Of a stretch of DNA of 64,000 nt, positions 17,445 to 28,661 are shown in pieces; position 1 is the stretch's first letter; each line of letters begins with the position of its first letter. Source of the stretch: Enterococcus gilvus ATCC BAA-350 (lineage in GTDB: Bacteria; Bacillota; Bacilli; Lactobacillales; Enterococcaceae); contig NZ_ASWH01000002.1 in assembly GCF_000407545.1 (NCBI RefSeq), positions 496,001 to 560,000 on the forward strand, read 5' to 3'. Both the position numbers and the translations under genes were made by a program. Below the pieces are notes generated by a model that saw only the letters and a program-made list of their open reading frames with translations, was not told the origin of the DNA and searched no databases.

Positions 17445-18167
17445 TTAAATTGGCAACGCCATAAATAACAATGCTGCTAAAATACCGCCGATGATCGGAC
17501 CGACTACGGGTACCCAAGAGTAGCCCCAGTCAGAGTCTCCTTTATTTGGAATCGGCAGGAATGCGTGGGCGATCCGCGGACCTAAGTCACGGGCAGGGTT
17601 GATCGCATACCCGGTGGTCCCACCTAAAGACAGCCCGATAACTAAGATTAAAATACCAACAGCGATTGGATTCAGTCCATCGCCAAATTTACCCATGCCA
17701 AATGTCAGCAACGCAAACACTAACATGAAGGTACCGATAATTTCACTGATAAGATTGGCGCCTAAGCTTCGGATCGCTGGGCCAGTAGAGAATACACCAA
17801 GAATGGTCGCTTGATCTTTGGTTTCTTTCCAATGCGGATAGTAATGAATATAAACAAGAACTGCACCAATGATTGCACCGATCATTTGACCTATGATGTA
17901 TGGAACGACCATATCCCAACCGATTTTTCCGGCGATCGCCATTCCGATCGTTACAGCAGGATTCAAATGGGCAAAGGACATATACCCCGCCGCGTAGGCA
18001 CCGATCGTAACCGCTGCGCCCCAGCCTAGAGTGATCGCGATCCAGCCTGCGCCTTCTGCTTTTGTTTTACGCAAGCTTACACCTGCTACGACACCGTCAC
18101 CTAATAATACTAAAACCATGGTCCCAATAATTTCTCCAATTACCTGCGTTGACATACTTGTGTCCAT
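17445..18167 (-). CDS. glpF: glycerol uptake facilitator
   Basis: GlpF is an aquaglyceroporin that lets glycerol diffuse in for trapping by GlpK. The 240-residue protein has six hydrophobic helices and the two NPA half-helices, SFAHLNPAVTIG near residue 68 and INPARDLGPR near residue 193. The Arg after the second NPA and the Asp in NPARD are the glycerol-selective type rather than strict water channels. It follows glpK on the same strand by 72 bp and has GGGG upstream of its ATG. Confidence 0.92.
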   Translation of the reverse strand: MDTSMSTQVIGEIIGTMVLVLLGDGVVAGVSLRKTKAEGAGWIAITLGWGAAVTIGAYAAGYMSFAHLNPAVTIGMAIAGKIGWDMVVPYIIGQMIGAIIGAVLVYIHYYPHWKETKDQATILGVFSTGPAIRSLGANLISEIIGTFMLVFALLTFGMGKFGDGLNPIAVGILILVIGLSLGGTTGYAINPARDLGPRIAHAFLPIPNKGDSDWGYSWVPVVGPIIGGILAALLFMALPI

Positions 18168-18239
18168 AAACTCATCCCCTTAATTTTTATTCTTATATCA
18201 GCTACACAACTTTACATGCTGCGCAGCTGACGAATTGAA

Positions 18240-19772
<1,533 letters not shown>

Positions 19773-21575
19773 TTACTTCTTTAAATCCGTTAATTGTGTT
19801 TCTCTGATCTGCTCTTCTAGTTCCCTTTGATACGCTTCCTTTGTTTCTGCATCCCACTCGAAGACCTCCGCCATCGCATCTACCACAGCCTCTTTGATTT
19901 CCATCAACCGGTGGCTGATAAAGAGCATATAGTTGGTTCGCCGCAACAAGTAATCCACGGGGGTCAAGGTCATCTCTTCCGCCATCGCGTACCGTAAAGA
20001 CATGGACTCTGCTAAGGTGAGGCCATCAAAAGCGCCTTGATCCTTCAGTGCAAACACTTTATTTGCATTTGATCCATATAACTCAGCTAAATATTTCGCA
20101 TCTTCCTCAGGTAACCCTAGCGCTTCCCCTTTTTTCGCAAGGCTGTCGAGTTCCTGATCCACTTGTTTCGGATCGAGGTCACCGCCAGAAACAGGGTATT
20201 TTTCGGAATCTATGACTTCAATAGTATTGTCAGGCAATAGAGACACGATTTTCTTCATCGCGCCAGCCGCCATCAACCGATAGTCCGTCAGCTTCCCGCC
20301 TGATAGAATCAGTAACCCATCTTTAGCGATCGTCAGATCACTGCCGCGAGACACCGCTGAAGGGTTGTCTTTAGGCTCTTCTTTAGCTGCATCGGCGATC
20401 GTTTTTTCAACTTTCGGTCGCGACTGTTTGCCATTTTTATAGTCATCTGCTGCACGAATGATTTTTTCAAAGTTTTCGTCGCTGATTTTTTCTTTTTTTG
20501 TTCCGTTGTAATCGCCGCCTGCTTCGCTGATCAAAGGACGTAATCCTGCCCAAGCAGCTTCAATGTCTTGAATCGTAAGCTTCGCGTCAGGATACCGGCG
20601 ATTGACGATCTTCAATAGATAGTCTACGTCAGATTTTTCTACCCTCGGATGGTTGTAATCGCCTTCATAATCCGTGTCCGTCGTCCCGAAATACGTTTTG
20701 CTTTCTCTAGGGATCACGAAAATCATGCGACCGTCATTTTCACCTGTATCAAAATACGTAGGCTGCGGAACCTTTAATTTCTCGCCGTCTACGACTAAAT
20801 GGACCCCTTTCGTTGGACGCATGTGCGGCTGATGGTCGATTTCCTTATCCAGCTTATTTACAAAATCAGACCAAGGGCCTGCTGTATTGATCACCAGTTT
20901 ACTAGTGATTGATACGACTTGTTCATCCAATAGATCTTTGGCTTTTACCCCAGATACGTTTCCTTGATCGTCGTGAAGGATCTCTTCAACCTCCATCCGA
21001 CTCACCGCTATGGCTCCATCTGACACTGCGCGTTTGATATTCTCAATGACCAACCGGGCATCGTTGTTCCGATAATCTAAATAAACACCGCCCCCCAGCA
21101 GCCCGTTTTCTTCTAACTGCGGTTCTCGTTCTAAGATTTCTTCTTTACTCAACATATAGTTCGCGTATTGGCCGCCTGTGATCCCTGCTAGATGGTCATA
21201 AAGATCCATTGCCACTTTGATCGAAAACATGTTGAAGGTGGAACCTGGTTCATCAAAAATAGGTAAAATCATCGGGTCTGCTTTAGGAATGTGCGGGGCA
21301 ATTCCTTGAATAATGGCTCGTTCACTTACGGTGTCGGCAACCACCTCGACATCAAACGTTTTAAGATAGCGGAGTCCTCCATGAACAAGTTTGGTCGATC
21401 TTGAAGACGTTCCTTCCGCAAAGTCCTGCATTTCTAGCAATGCCACTGAGAGTCCTGAAGCTGCCGCCTGCAAAGCGACCCCTGCTCCTGTTATCCCGCC
21501 GCCGATAATCACTAGATCATACGTCTGATTGCTTAATTTTTGAATCATGTTTGATCGTTCTTGAAAAGAAAACAC
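19773..21575 (-). CDS. glpO: alpha-glycerophosphate oxidase
   Basis: GlpO oxidises glycerol 3-phosphate to dihydroxyacetone phosphate with O2, releasing H2O2; it is a soluble FAD enzyme of lactic acid bacteria, replacing the respiratory dehydrogenase GlpD. The 600-residue protein has the FAD dinucleotide motif VIIGGGITGAGVA, the GTSSRSTKLVHGGLRYL segment that binds FAD, MRPTKGVHLV and a Lys/Glu-rich insertion of about 50 residues near 380-430 that is typical of GlpO and absent in GlpD. It leads the glp-dha block. Production of H2O2 is expected when glycerol is used aerobically. Confidence 0.94.
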   Translation of the reverse strand: MFSFQERSNMIQKLSNQTYDLVIIGGGITGAGVALQAAASGLSVALLEMQDFAEGTSSRSTKLVHGGLRYLKTFDVEVVADTVSERAIIQGIAPHIPKADPMILPIFDEPGSTFNMFSIKVAMDLYDHLAGITGGQYANYMLSKEEILEREPQLEENGLLGGGVYLDYRNNDARLVIENIKRAVSDGAIAVSRMEVEEILHDDQGNVSGVKAKDLLDEQVVSITSKLVINTAGPWSDFVNKLDKEIDHQPHMRPTKGVHLVVDGEKLKVPQPTYFDTGENDGRMIFVIPRESKTYFGTTDTDYEGDYNHPRVEKSDVDYLLKIVNRRYPDAKLTIQDIEAAWAGLRPLISEAGGDYNGTKKEKISDENFEKIIRAADDYKNGKQSRPKVEKTIADAAKEEPKDNPSAVSRGSDLTIAKDGLLILSGGKLTDYRLMAAGAMKKIVSLLPDNTIEVIDSEKYPVSGGDLDPKQVDQELDSLAKKGEALGLPEEDAKYLAELYGSNANKVFALKDQGAFDGLTLAESMSLRYAMAEEMTLTPVDYLLRRTNYMLFISHRLMEIKEAVVDAMAEVFEWDAETKEAYQRELEEQIRETQLTDLKK

Positions 21576-21800
21576 GTGTAAACACCTCGCTCCTTTATGC
21601 TAATTATCGTTCTTAAACATAGAAACAACGGTCTTGCAAGAAGCTGTAACTTGGTTTAAATGACACAAAAAAGTCACCCTTCTTCTACTAGAAATCCCTG
21701 CGCAAATGAACTTCTGAAATAAGTGTATCATAACGAAAAACGCTTTCAAATAAATTAGATTGCAAATTATTGCGCAATCTTTCAAAATAATTATTTCACT
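21576..21800 (-). promoter_or_regulatory. glpO promoter, candidate cre site and long leader
   Basis: On the minus strand TTGAAA (21749-21744) and TACACT (about 21727-21722) make a promoter with 16-bp spacing. The sequence TGAAAGCGTTTTTC covering the -35 box resembles a CcpA cre site with two mismatches at its 3' end. Just upstream, AGATTGC (21757-21763) and GCAATCT (21774-21780) form a perfect 7-bp inverted repeat. About 145 nt of leader lies between promoter and start codon and could take part in GlpP-type antitermination, but I see no clear terminator in it. Confidence 0.5.
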
Positions 21801-22022
21801 TTATTTGTACGCCATTTTTAACTCATTTTTCCCATTCATTCGGTCAATTATATAGAAGAAATTGGAACGGTCTTTATATGCTTTTGAAAACAAATCAATC
21901 TATGCATAAAGTTTTCTTTCTCATACGCCTACAGTCGAATAACAGAATTTTAATGGATCTTTTTTTTATTTGAAACTCGAGCACACTGCAAAATCGTTAT
22001 TTTAAGAATTGCGTCTGCTACT
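21801..22022. other. AT-rich intergenic stretch
   Basis: This part of the gap between glpO and the ATPase gene is AT-rich, with no open frame that has a binding site and no strong hairpin. I see nothing in it beyond the flanking glpO control region and the ATPase terminator. Confidence 0.6.
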
Positions 22023-22062
22023 AAAAAAAACGCAAACCCCTAAATGTAGAGATTTGCGTTTT
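22023..22062 (-). terminator. terminator after the metal ATPase gene
   Basis: CTAAAAAAACGCAAA pairs with TTTGCGTTTTTTTTAG on the minus strand around a 14-nt loop, ending in the T-run. It follows the ATPase stop directly. Confidence 0.85.
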
Positions 22063-22063
22063 T

Positions 22064-23860
22064 TTAGTTGTCTTTACGTGCTCTTAAGGCAGATAAAATC
22101 GATACGGTATCGATCACTTCTTGTAGCGCCGCACCCAGTAATGCAGGAATAACACCTGTGCTTGCGATCAGCATCAGTATTACACAAATGACGATCCCTA
22201 TAAGGACGGATTGACGTGCGATCCGCATCGTGTCTTGAGAGAGTCGAACCGCTTCTGACACACGACTTAAATCATCCTTTAAAATAACCGCATCTGCACT
22301 TTCACTTGCCGCAGTTGATCCATGGGCACCCATCGCGATACCGATATCAGCAACGCCTAATGCCGGGGCATCGTTGACCCCATCACCCACCATGATGCCT
22401 GGGCGGTCCGCTTCACTCAAGGTTTTAATAACGTTAATTTTCTCTTCTGGCAAACATTCTGCGTGGACTTCAGTGATCCCTACTTCGCGAGCAATTTGAT
22501 CTGCAATAACTTGATGATCTCCCGTCAGCATGATGGTTTTCTTGATGCCTAGTTCCGTCAGCGCCTTGATCGTGTCGGCGGATTCCTTGCGAACAACGTC
22601 TGTGAAGGTGATGTACCCGATGGACTCACCTTCGATAGAAACGAATACGGCTGTTTTTTCTTTGCTCAAGGACACCGCTGATCCTGCGAAAGCCGCTTTC
22701 CCAACGCGAATCTTCTTGCCCTCAACGATAGTCTGAATCCCTTGACCCGTGACCTCTTCTAACTCTGAAACTGGGTACAAGGTCATTTTTTGGTCTTTGG
22801 CGTAGGCAACAAGCGAACGCGCTAAAATGTGGCTAGACTCTTGTTCCCCGCTTGCTGCATACGCGATCAGCGCCTCTTTGGAATAGTCCTTTGAAGTCGG
22901 ATGAATCGTGTCGACCGATAGTTTTCCTTCTGTCAGTGTCCCTGTTTTGTCAAAGGCCACACTTTTTGCCCGTGCTAATTTTTCAATCGTCGTTCCTGTT
23001 TTTACAACGATCCCATTACGGCTCGAGCGACTCATCCCCGCCACTAAAGCCACCGGTGCCGCCAAAATCAACGGACAAGGTGACGCAACGACTAGCACCT
23101 CTGCGAAACGGACAGGATCTTTTGACACAAACCAAGCGACGCCTCCGATAACATAGGCAATCAAGGTGAAGGGCACCGCATACCGATCGGCTAGTCGAAC
23201 AAAATGAGCAGGCTGTGCTTCGGATTCTTTGACCAGTTTTACTAACGTTTGGTATTGACTGTCTTTTGCGGCCTTTGTTACTTTGAACCGCAATGCTGCG
23301 TCACCATTGATCGATCCAGACATCAGCTCATCGTTGGCTTTCTTTTCAATGGGTTTAGACTCGCCTGTCAATGACGACTCATCCACAAACGATTCTCCCG
23401 CAACGACCCGACCATCTACCGGCACCAGTTCTCCCGGTTTCACTAAAATCAACTCGCCTACCTGAACGTCCTCCACCGCAAGATCTTCAATCGTTTCTCC
23501 TGTTACTCTATGGGCCACCTGCGGCGAGTTATCTAAAAGTGAGCGCAGTTCGCGGCTGGCCTGATGGCTGGCGTAATCCTCTAAGCTGTCTCCGCCAGTC
23601 AACATGATCAGCACAACGAGACTTGCCCAGTAATCTCCAACCAGCAATGTCGCGACGATCGCAGTGATCGCCAAAATGTCCACGCCATATTTCCCTGAAC
23701 GCAAGGTTTGGATCATCCCGATCAGCATAGAGATCGTCATTATTCCTCCAATGATCGAAACCAGCCAAAATGCCCATTGGCTTTGATGGAAACCAAATTC
23801 CAAAATTAGTGCGACGAGTCCAACCATCGCTGTTAACAAAAATTTCTTCCGATTACTCAT
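22064..23860 (-). CDS. heavy-metal P1B-type ATPase with SPC motif
   Basis: The 598-residue pump has no N-terminal metal-binding (HMA) domain and begins directly with membrane helices. Visible parts are the TGES actuator motif (SSLTGESKP), the membrane metal site VVASPCPLILAAP, the phosphorylation motif AFDKTGTLTEG near residue 305, the GVNDAP hinge and a last helix ending QEVIDTVSILSALRA. An SPC rather than CPC or CPH motif places it near the P1B-4 (Co/Fe/Zn) pumps, but the last-helix HEG element of that class reads QEV here. The cargo metal is unknown. It is a single-gene unit without a metalloregulator beside it. Confidence 0.85.
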   Translation of the reverse strand: MSNRKKFLLTAMVGLVALILEFGFHQSQWAFWLVSIIGGIMTISMLIGMIQTLRSGKYGVDILAITAIVATLLVGDYWASLVVLIMLTGGDSLEDYASHQASRELRSLLDNSPQVAHRVTGETIEDLAVEDVQVGELILVKPGELVPVDGRVVAGESFVDESSLTGESKPIEKKANDELMSGSINGDAALRFKVTKAAKDSQYQTLVKLVKESEAQPAHFVRLADRYAVPFTLIAYVIGGVAWFVSKDPVRFAEVLVVASPCPLILAAPVALVAGMSRSSRNGIVVKTGTTIEKLARAKSVAFDKTGTLTEGKLSVDTIHPTSKDYSKEALIAYAASGEQESSHILARSLVAYAKDQKMTLYPVSELEEVTGQGIQTIVEGKKIRVGKAAFAGSAVSLSKEKTAVFVSIEGESIGYITFTDVVRKESADTIKALTELGIKKTIMLTGDHQVIADQIAREVGITEVHAECLPEEKINVIKTLSEADRPGIMVGDGVNDAPALGVADIGIAMGAHGSTAASESADAVILKDDLSRVSEAVRLSQDTMRIARQSVLIGIVICVILMLIASTGVIPALLGAALQEVIDTVSILSALRARKDN

Positions 23861-24047
23861 ACCTTTGCGCCTCCATCTTTCTTCAATAAAAGAGTACTAC
23901 TCTGATTCTTTAATTGAAAAAATAAACGCTTAAATGAGAAAGATAATCATTAACATTCGATTTTGTAACTTCACAATTTAAAATAATTATAATTAAGCGC
24001 TTTAACAATTTCGCCATTATCCTTCAATTATTGTGAACGATTCCAAT

Positions 24048-24073
24048 CAAAAAAACCGACTAAAAGTCGGCTT
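24048..24073 (-). terminator. terminator after the EPST-repeat surface protein
   Basis: AGCCGACT and AGTCGGTT pair around a short TTT loop on the minus strand and run into TTTTTTGATT. Confidence 0.8.
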
Positions 24074-24086
24074 AGTAAAGACGTGC

Positions 24087-25154
24087 TTAAGATTTACGCT
24101 TGATCACCAATAGGAGTGCTCCGAGTAAACTAAACATCCCTCCGAGAACCAGCAGTCTATCTGAGAGTGCTTCGCCAGTCTTTGGCAGCATTCGATAAGA
24201 AGAAGTCGATTCTTTATTCCTCTCCTTCTGCACCAGATGAGGATTTACTGACCGTTCATTCACTCTTTCTAGCGAGGATCTATGTACCTGAACAGTGTTT
24301 TTTACTGGGACTTCCGTAACGCTTGATTCGGTTTTTTCAGAAGGAACCGATTCTGTAGGCTTGGTGCTCGGCTTTTGACTTGGTTTTTTACTTGAGTCGG
24401 TATTGGGTTTTGTATTTGGTTCCCTGCTGGGTTTTGTGTTTGGCTCGGTACTTGGTTCCGTGCTTGGTTCTGTACTTGGTTCCGTGCTGGGCTCTGTGCT
24501 TGGTTCGGTACTTGGCTCTGTGCTTGGTTCCGTGCTTGGCTCTGTGCTTGGTTCGGTACTTGGCTCTGTACTTGGTTCGGTGCTCGGCTCTGTACTTGGT
24601 TCCGTGCTTGGCTCGGTCGTAGGAGGAACGAGTACAGGCGGAGTGCTATCATGCGAAACGTAGGATTTGTCTTCAATCACGGTTTGGCGTTGGCTGTAGG
24701 GCGTTAAATGGTTCGTATCTCCAGGGCGATTATCGGCTACTTTTACAGTGAACAGACGCGTCTCACCGTTGGGGATCGGTTCGATCAGTGTAATAAAAAG
24801 GCTGAACTGCGCTTGCTTTTGATTTTCGTTAAATTGAAGGATTGAATCATAGTCGATTTGTATACCTTGGCCAACATTCTCGAATGCTATCTGCGCCTGA
24901 CGGATCGCTTCGATGTCTCCTGAAAAAGAGACGGTCGCGGATACTTTTACGGGCTTTCCTAAAGGCAACTTCGCAACGCCCGAATTAAATAGAGAAAAAG
25001 CATCGGTAAATGTGATGTTATTTGTATTTGCCCATGTTGCTTGCGCAGCAGTTATTGGTGTTTCCTCTGTCATCACTGCTTTTACGTTCATTGCAGGCGC
25101 CAGTGGTACAGCGAAAAGCAAACAGGTGGAAAATAGAAGGGCTGTTCTTTTCAA
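24087..25154 (-). CDS. LPXTG surface protein with (EPST)n stalk
   Basis: The 355-residue protein has an export signal (residues 1 to about 26, MKRTALLF then a hydrophobic core ending near VKA), an N-terminal domain of about 145 residues, a tetrapeptide stalk TEPS repeated about fourteen times (residues about 178-235), a Lys/Pro-rich degenerate continuation, and a C-terminal sorting signal LPKTGE near residue 323 with a hydrophobic helix and the tail KRKS. Sortase A should link it to peptidoglycan, with the stalk spanning the wall. The N-terminal domain has alternating strands and resembles bacterial surface beta-sandwiches, but I do not recognise its ligand. It is monocistronic. Confidence 0.85.
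   Translation of the reverse strand: MKRTALLFSTCLLFAVPLAPAMNVKAVMTEETPITAAQATWANTNNITFTDAFSLFNSGVAKLPLGKPVKVSATVSFSGDIEAIRQAQIAFENVGQGIQIDYDSILQFNENQKQAQFSLFITLIEPIPNGETRLFTVKVADNRPGDTNHLTPYSQRQTVIEDKSYVSHDSTPPVLVPPTTEPSTEPSTEPSTEPSTEPSTEPSTEPSTEPSTEPSTEPSTEPSTEPSTEPSTEPSTEPNTKPSREPNTKPNTDSSKKPSQKPSTKPTESVPSEKTESSVTEVPVKNTVQVHRSSLERVNERSVNPHLVQKERNKESTSSYRMLPKTGEALSDRLLVLGGMFSLLGALLLVIKRKS
24452..24623. repeat. 12-bp tandem repeat coding for EPST
   Basis: About fourteen copies of a 12-bp unit (plus strand CTTGGTTCCGTG and close variants) encode the Glu-Pro-Ser-Thr stalk. Unit-to-unit differences are mostly third-position changes (GGTTCC/GGCTCT/GGTTCG). Slippage in multiples of 12 bp would alter stalk length without breaking the frame. 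Confidence 0.9.
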
Positions 25155-25271
25155 GTGTATTCTTCTTTTCTTTGATATCTGTAAAGAGAATAACTTGAAT
25201 AACAGTATTTATATTATACTTTTTTTATAGGAAATCCTCTAATTTTAAATAAAGTCCAACTTTTCTCCATA

Positions 25272-25315
25272 CAAAAAAGGAATCTCCATTCATGCAGAGA
25301 TCCCTGTTTTTTGAA
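25272..25315 (-). terminator. terminator of the kdp operon
   Basis: On the minus strand AACAGGGATCTC pairs with GAGATTCCTTTT around a 10-nt loop and runs into TTTTTTGTATGG, just past the kdpE stop. Confidence 0.82.
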
Positions 25316-25320
25316 ATAGG

Positions 25321-26013
25321 CTATCGGTCGGTGCGATGGTCTCGGAGTCGATAGCCTACACCGATCTCCGTAACTAAGTATTCAGGTTTCAATGTATCCG
25401 TCTCGATTTTTTTTCGGATATTCGACATATTCACCCGCAGCGTTTGGGAGTCGTTGCTATAAGGTCCCCAGACTTCTGTCATCAACGTTTGGTACGTCAC
25501 GACTTTTCCTAATTGACGAAACATCAACGCCAAAATTCGGTATTCGTTTTTTGTCAAATGAATCTCTTCTCCGTCTTTGTAGACTAGCTGCTTTTCAAAA
25601 TCAATCGACAACGTGTTATTTTCTATTATTGGAGAAGTCGCTGCTTGCGTATTTTTATGTCGAAGAGCTGTACGAATGCGGGCAAGCAGTTCATTGGTGC
25701 CAAAGGGTTTGGTGACATAATCATCCGCGCCCAGATCCAGAGCCTTTACTTTTTCTTCTTCATTGTTCCTAGCTGAAATGATCACGATCGGCAACTCCAT
25801 TCGCTTGCGAAGGATCTTCAGCAGGTCCATGCCATCAATGTCCGGCAACCCTAGATCCAGCAGCACCAAATCAATAGCGGTCGTCTGAAAAGCCGTCAAC
25901 GCCTCCATTCCAGTACGCGCGATCGTCAGTTGATACCTCGCTTGATCCAAAACGACTTCCATAAAATCCGTGATGTTCGGATCATCTTCAATCAGTAAAA
26001 TAGATGGGTTCAT
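25321..26013 (-). CDS. kdpE: KdpE response regulator
   Basis: KdpE is the DNA-binding partner of KdpD and activates the potassium pump genes when K+ or turgor is low. The 230-residue protein has a receiver domain with the phosphorylated aspartate in DLVLLDLGLPDIDG near residue 53 and the lysine in DDYVTKPFG, then an OmpR-type winged helix (KNEYRILALMFRQLGKVV, with RVNMSNIRKKIE as recognition helix). It follows kdpD by 9 bp and is the last gene of the operon. A candidate binding site lies upstream of kdpF at 33109-33126. Confidence 0.92.
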   Translation of the reverse strand: MNPSILLIEDDPNITDFMEVVLDQARYQLTIARTGMEALTAFQTTAIDLVLLDLGLPDIDGMDLLKILRKRMELPIVIISARNNEEEKVKALDLGADDYVTKPFGTNELLARIRTALRHKNTQAATSPIIENNTLSIDFEKQLVYKDGEEIHLTKNEYRILALMFRQLGKVVTYQTLMTEVWGPYSNDSQTLRVNMSNIRKKIETDTLKPEYLVTEIGVGYRLRDHRTDR

Positions 26014-26022
26014 AGCTTTTCC

Positions 26023-28590
26023 TCATTTCAAATAAATTCTAACAAGCGTCTTACCTTCCTTTACATCGATGGTCATTTTTCCGTTGTGGGCGTGAATGAT
26101 CGTCTTTACGATACTTAATCCGATCCCCAGCCCATTTTTGGAATCCACCGACACTTCGTTTGCGCTGGAAAGATTCGACTGGATTTTTTGAAATTGCTTC
26201 AGTGGGATTTTCCCGTGATTCTCAATCTCAAAAACCGTTTGCCCCTGTTCTTGATAAACAGTCAGTTTTACAGGTTGCTCCTTCTCACCATGTCGAAAAG
26301 CATTTTCTACAAGGTTGAAGAGTGCTTGCTCGATCAAAATAGGGTCTGCTTGGATAAAAATCACGTCATCTGGCAATTGGACAGCCACTTGTCCTTCAGG
26401 ATAGACCTTTTTTAGATGCTTATACACCGCCTCAATAATTTCCTCTACCGGTTCCGCTGTTTTTGTCACCTTCATCGTGTCCATATTGATACGCGTGATA
26501 GATAACAAATTCTCCACCATACGAATCAGCCATTGCGACTCTTCCTGGATATCACTTAACAGTTTTTTCCGTGTTTCTTCTTTTAATTCATTCCCAGCGC
26601 CTAAGGTTTCGGCAATTCCAGAAATAACAGTTAAGGGCGTTCTCAAATCATGGGAAACTGCCCGAAGCAAATTGCTGCGGACTTTTTCCCGCTCATTCTC
26701 TAATTCGACCTGTTCTTTTTCGTCCTTCAATTCTGTTTGCTCTAAAATAACAGCGATCTGCGTCAAAACCAGCTTCAAATAATTCAACTGATCGTTTTCT
26801 AATTCAAGACCCGCGTTTCGTTCGATCCCTAAAACAGCCAATGTTTTTCCGCTGGCGACGATCGGTAAATAAAAACCTTTTGCCCCGATCAAGGTGTCCG
26901 TTCCATTACCGGCTTCCTTTTGATTTTTTGCAGACCAAAAGGCCACCGCTGCTTCGTCCTTCGTATCCAAGAGGGACGGGCGCTGATCCACTCGGTGATT
27001 GCTCTCCAATTTGGCCTGACGATCAAAAATGATCACTTCTCGTTCCAGCAGTCTGGACAAATACGTCGCAGAAATATCGAGAATCTGCTGCCGGCTCTCC
27101 GCCAAAACATATTGCTTGTTTAATTCATAGAGGATCTCCATTTGATGTTCTTTCTCCATGGCGCTCTCCGCTTGTTTTTTTAATCGAACCATAAGATTAC
27201 TGATCATCAGCGCCACCACGAACATGATGACGAGTGTAATGGGGTAGCCCTGCTTATAAACCGTCAATGAATACAGCGGTGCGACAAAAAACCAGTTGAA
27301 GGATAGCACGCTCAAAATCGAGGACAAGGCACTCCAAAAATAACCTGAAGTCGTGCGTGCCACAAGCAGGATAAAGAAGATATAGACAAGCATCAAGTTT
27401 TGATCACCCACATGGATGTATTTCATCAACTCCGTCACGATCGTTGCTAAAAAAACACCGCCGATCGCGATTCCTAGATCTTTTCCGCCGCCTTCAATGA
27501 CTTTGCGTGTTTTAAAAAACAAGGAATGTTTTTCCTCATTAAAGGGGATCAAGTGTAATTCCGTGTCGCTCAACCGCCGCAGCAACCGATCATCAAAGGC
27601 TTCCGTAAACAGCTTCTCGTACCAAGGCTGCCGCAGATTCTTTCCCATAATGATGTCAGTCACACCGGTCATTTTTGCGAACTCCACGATGGTCTCAAAG
27701 CTGTCCTCTTCCTCAATGCTGATCACTTCCGCCCCAAGCTTTTCAGCTAGAGGGATATTGGTGGGCGTATCGTCCTGCAAACGTACTTGGATCACTGTCC
27801 ACTCCGCGCCTAGTCCTTGCGCCAAGCGAGCGGTCCAGCGAATGCACTTTTCAGTCATTTTAGGAAACGTATCATTTACCACCGTTAGTAATTTATTTTG
27901 GATTCCGGTTCGTTTACCGCTGATCCGATTGATATGATCAGAAGCACGCTGGATTGCCAGCCCTCGCAGCTGGTCTAATTTTTGGGGAATGAAGAAATTT
28001 TGTAACGCCCGTTTCGCATTTTCGTTGGCGTAGATTTTTCCCTGCTCGAGACGCTCGATCAATTCATCCGGCTCCACATCTATGACCTTGATCGTTGCTT
28101 GTTGTAGAAAGGTATCGGGGACTGTCTCTTTCACTTCGATCCCCGTCACCTCTTCAACGATATCGTTCAAGCTTTCGATGTGCTGCACATTGACAGTCGT
28201 GAACACATCGATTCCCGCATTCAGCAATTCATCAACGTCCTGATACCGTTTGCGATTTCGCGAGCCTATCGCATTCGTGTGGGCCAATTCATCGATCAAA
28301 ACGATCTCCGGTTTTTGCCGAATGATTTCATCAATATCCGGCTCATTTAACAGGATTTCCTTATAACGAATTATTTTCGGAGGGATCTGCGGCAATCCTT
28401 CTAGTAGGCGATTGGTATCTGGTCGGTCATGGGGTTCAACGTAGCCCACCACCACATTTTTTCCCATCAGCAGCAATTCATGCGCCTCCGCCAGCATTCC
28501 GTAGGTTTTCCCAACCCCTGCCGCGAAACCGAAAAACACACGCAAACGGCCGCGTCGGGCGTCTCCTAATTGTTTGTTTTCCTCTTCCAT
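26023..28590 (-). CDS. kdpD: KdpD potassium/turgor sensor kinase
   Basis: From the ATG at 28590 (AAAGGGGG upstream) the protein is 855 residues, close to full-length KdpD. The N-terminal KdpD domain has a P-loop GFAAGVGKT near residue 22 and the DELAHTNA Walker B-like segment; a Usp-like domain follows (about 240-360), then four membrane helices (about 390-490), a GAF-like region, HisKA with SHDLRTPLT (His near 645) and HATPase with NLVENAFRHG and NGLGIGLSIVKT. In several Firmicutes the Usp region binds c-di-AMP; whether this one does cannot be read here. It lies between kdpC and kdpE in one operon. Confidence 0.93.
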   Translation of the reverse strand: MEEENKQLGDARRGRLRVFFGFAAGVGKTYGMLAEAHELLLMGKNVVVGYVEPHDRPDTNRLLEGLPQIPPKIIRYKEILLNEPDIDEIIRQKPEIVLIDELAHTNAIGSRNRKRYQDVDELLNAGIDVFTTVNVQHIESLNDIVEEVTGIEVKETVPDTFLQQATIKVIDVEPDELIERLEQGKIYANENAKRALQNFFIPQKLDQLRGLAIQRASDHINRISGKRTGIQNKLLTVVNDTFPKMTEKCIRWTARLAQGLGAEWTVIQVRLQDDTPTNIPLAEKLGAEVISIEEEDSFETIVEFAKMTGVTDIIMGKNLRQPWYEKLFTEAFDDRLLRRLSDTELHLIPFNEEKHSLFFKTRKVIEGGGKDLGIAIGGVFLATIVTELMKYIHVGDQNLMLVYIFFILLVARTTSGYFWSALSSILSVLSFNWFFVAPLYSLTVYKQGYPITLVIMFVVALMISNLMVRLKKQAESAMEKEHQMEILYELNKQYVLAESRQQILDISATYLSRLLEREVIIFDRQAKLESNHRVDQRPSLLDTKDEAAVAFWSAKNQKEAGNGTDTLIGAKGFYLPIVASGKTLAVLGIERNAGLELENDQLNYLKLVLTQIAVILEQTELKDEKEQVELENEREKVRSNLLRAVSHDLRTPLTVISGIAETLGAGNELKEETRKKLLSDIQEESQWLIRMVENLLSITRINMDTMKVTKTAEPVEEIIEAVYKHLKKVYPEGQVAVQLPDDVIFIQADPILIEQALFNLVENAFRHGEKEQPVKLTVYQEQGQTVFEIENHGKIPLKQFQKIQSNLSSANEVSVDSKNGLGIGLSIVKTIIHAHNGKMTIDVKEGKTLVRIYLK

Positions 28591-28661
28591 CAGCGTCCCC
28601 CTTTCTCCCACAACAATTCCCTAACCATTAATCGCGGTCAGAGAATTGCTTGTTCTGCTAC

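Noticed and set aside
24380-24663. Plus-strand open frames with VLGS/FGS-type repeats opposite the EPST protein
   Set aside because: They are complementary reads of the 12-bp repeat; they have no binding site or family, and the minus-strand frame has a signal peptide and LPXTG signal.
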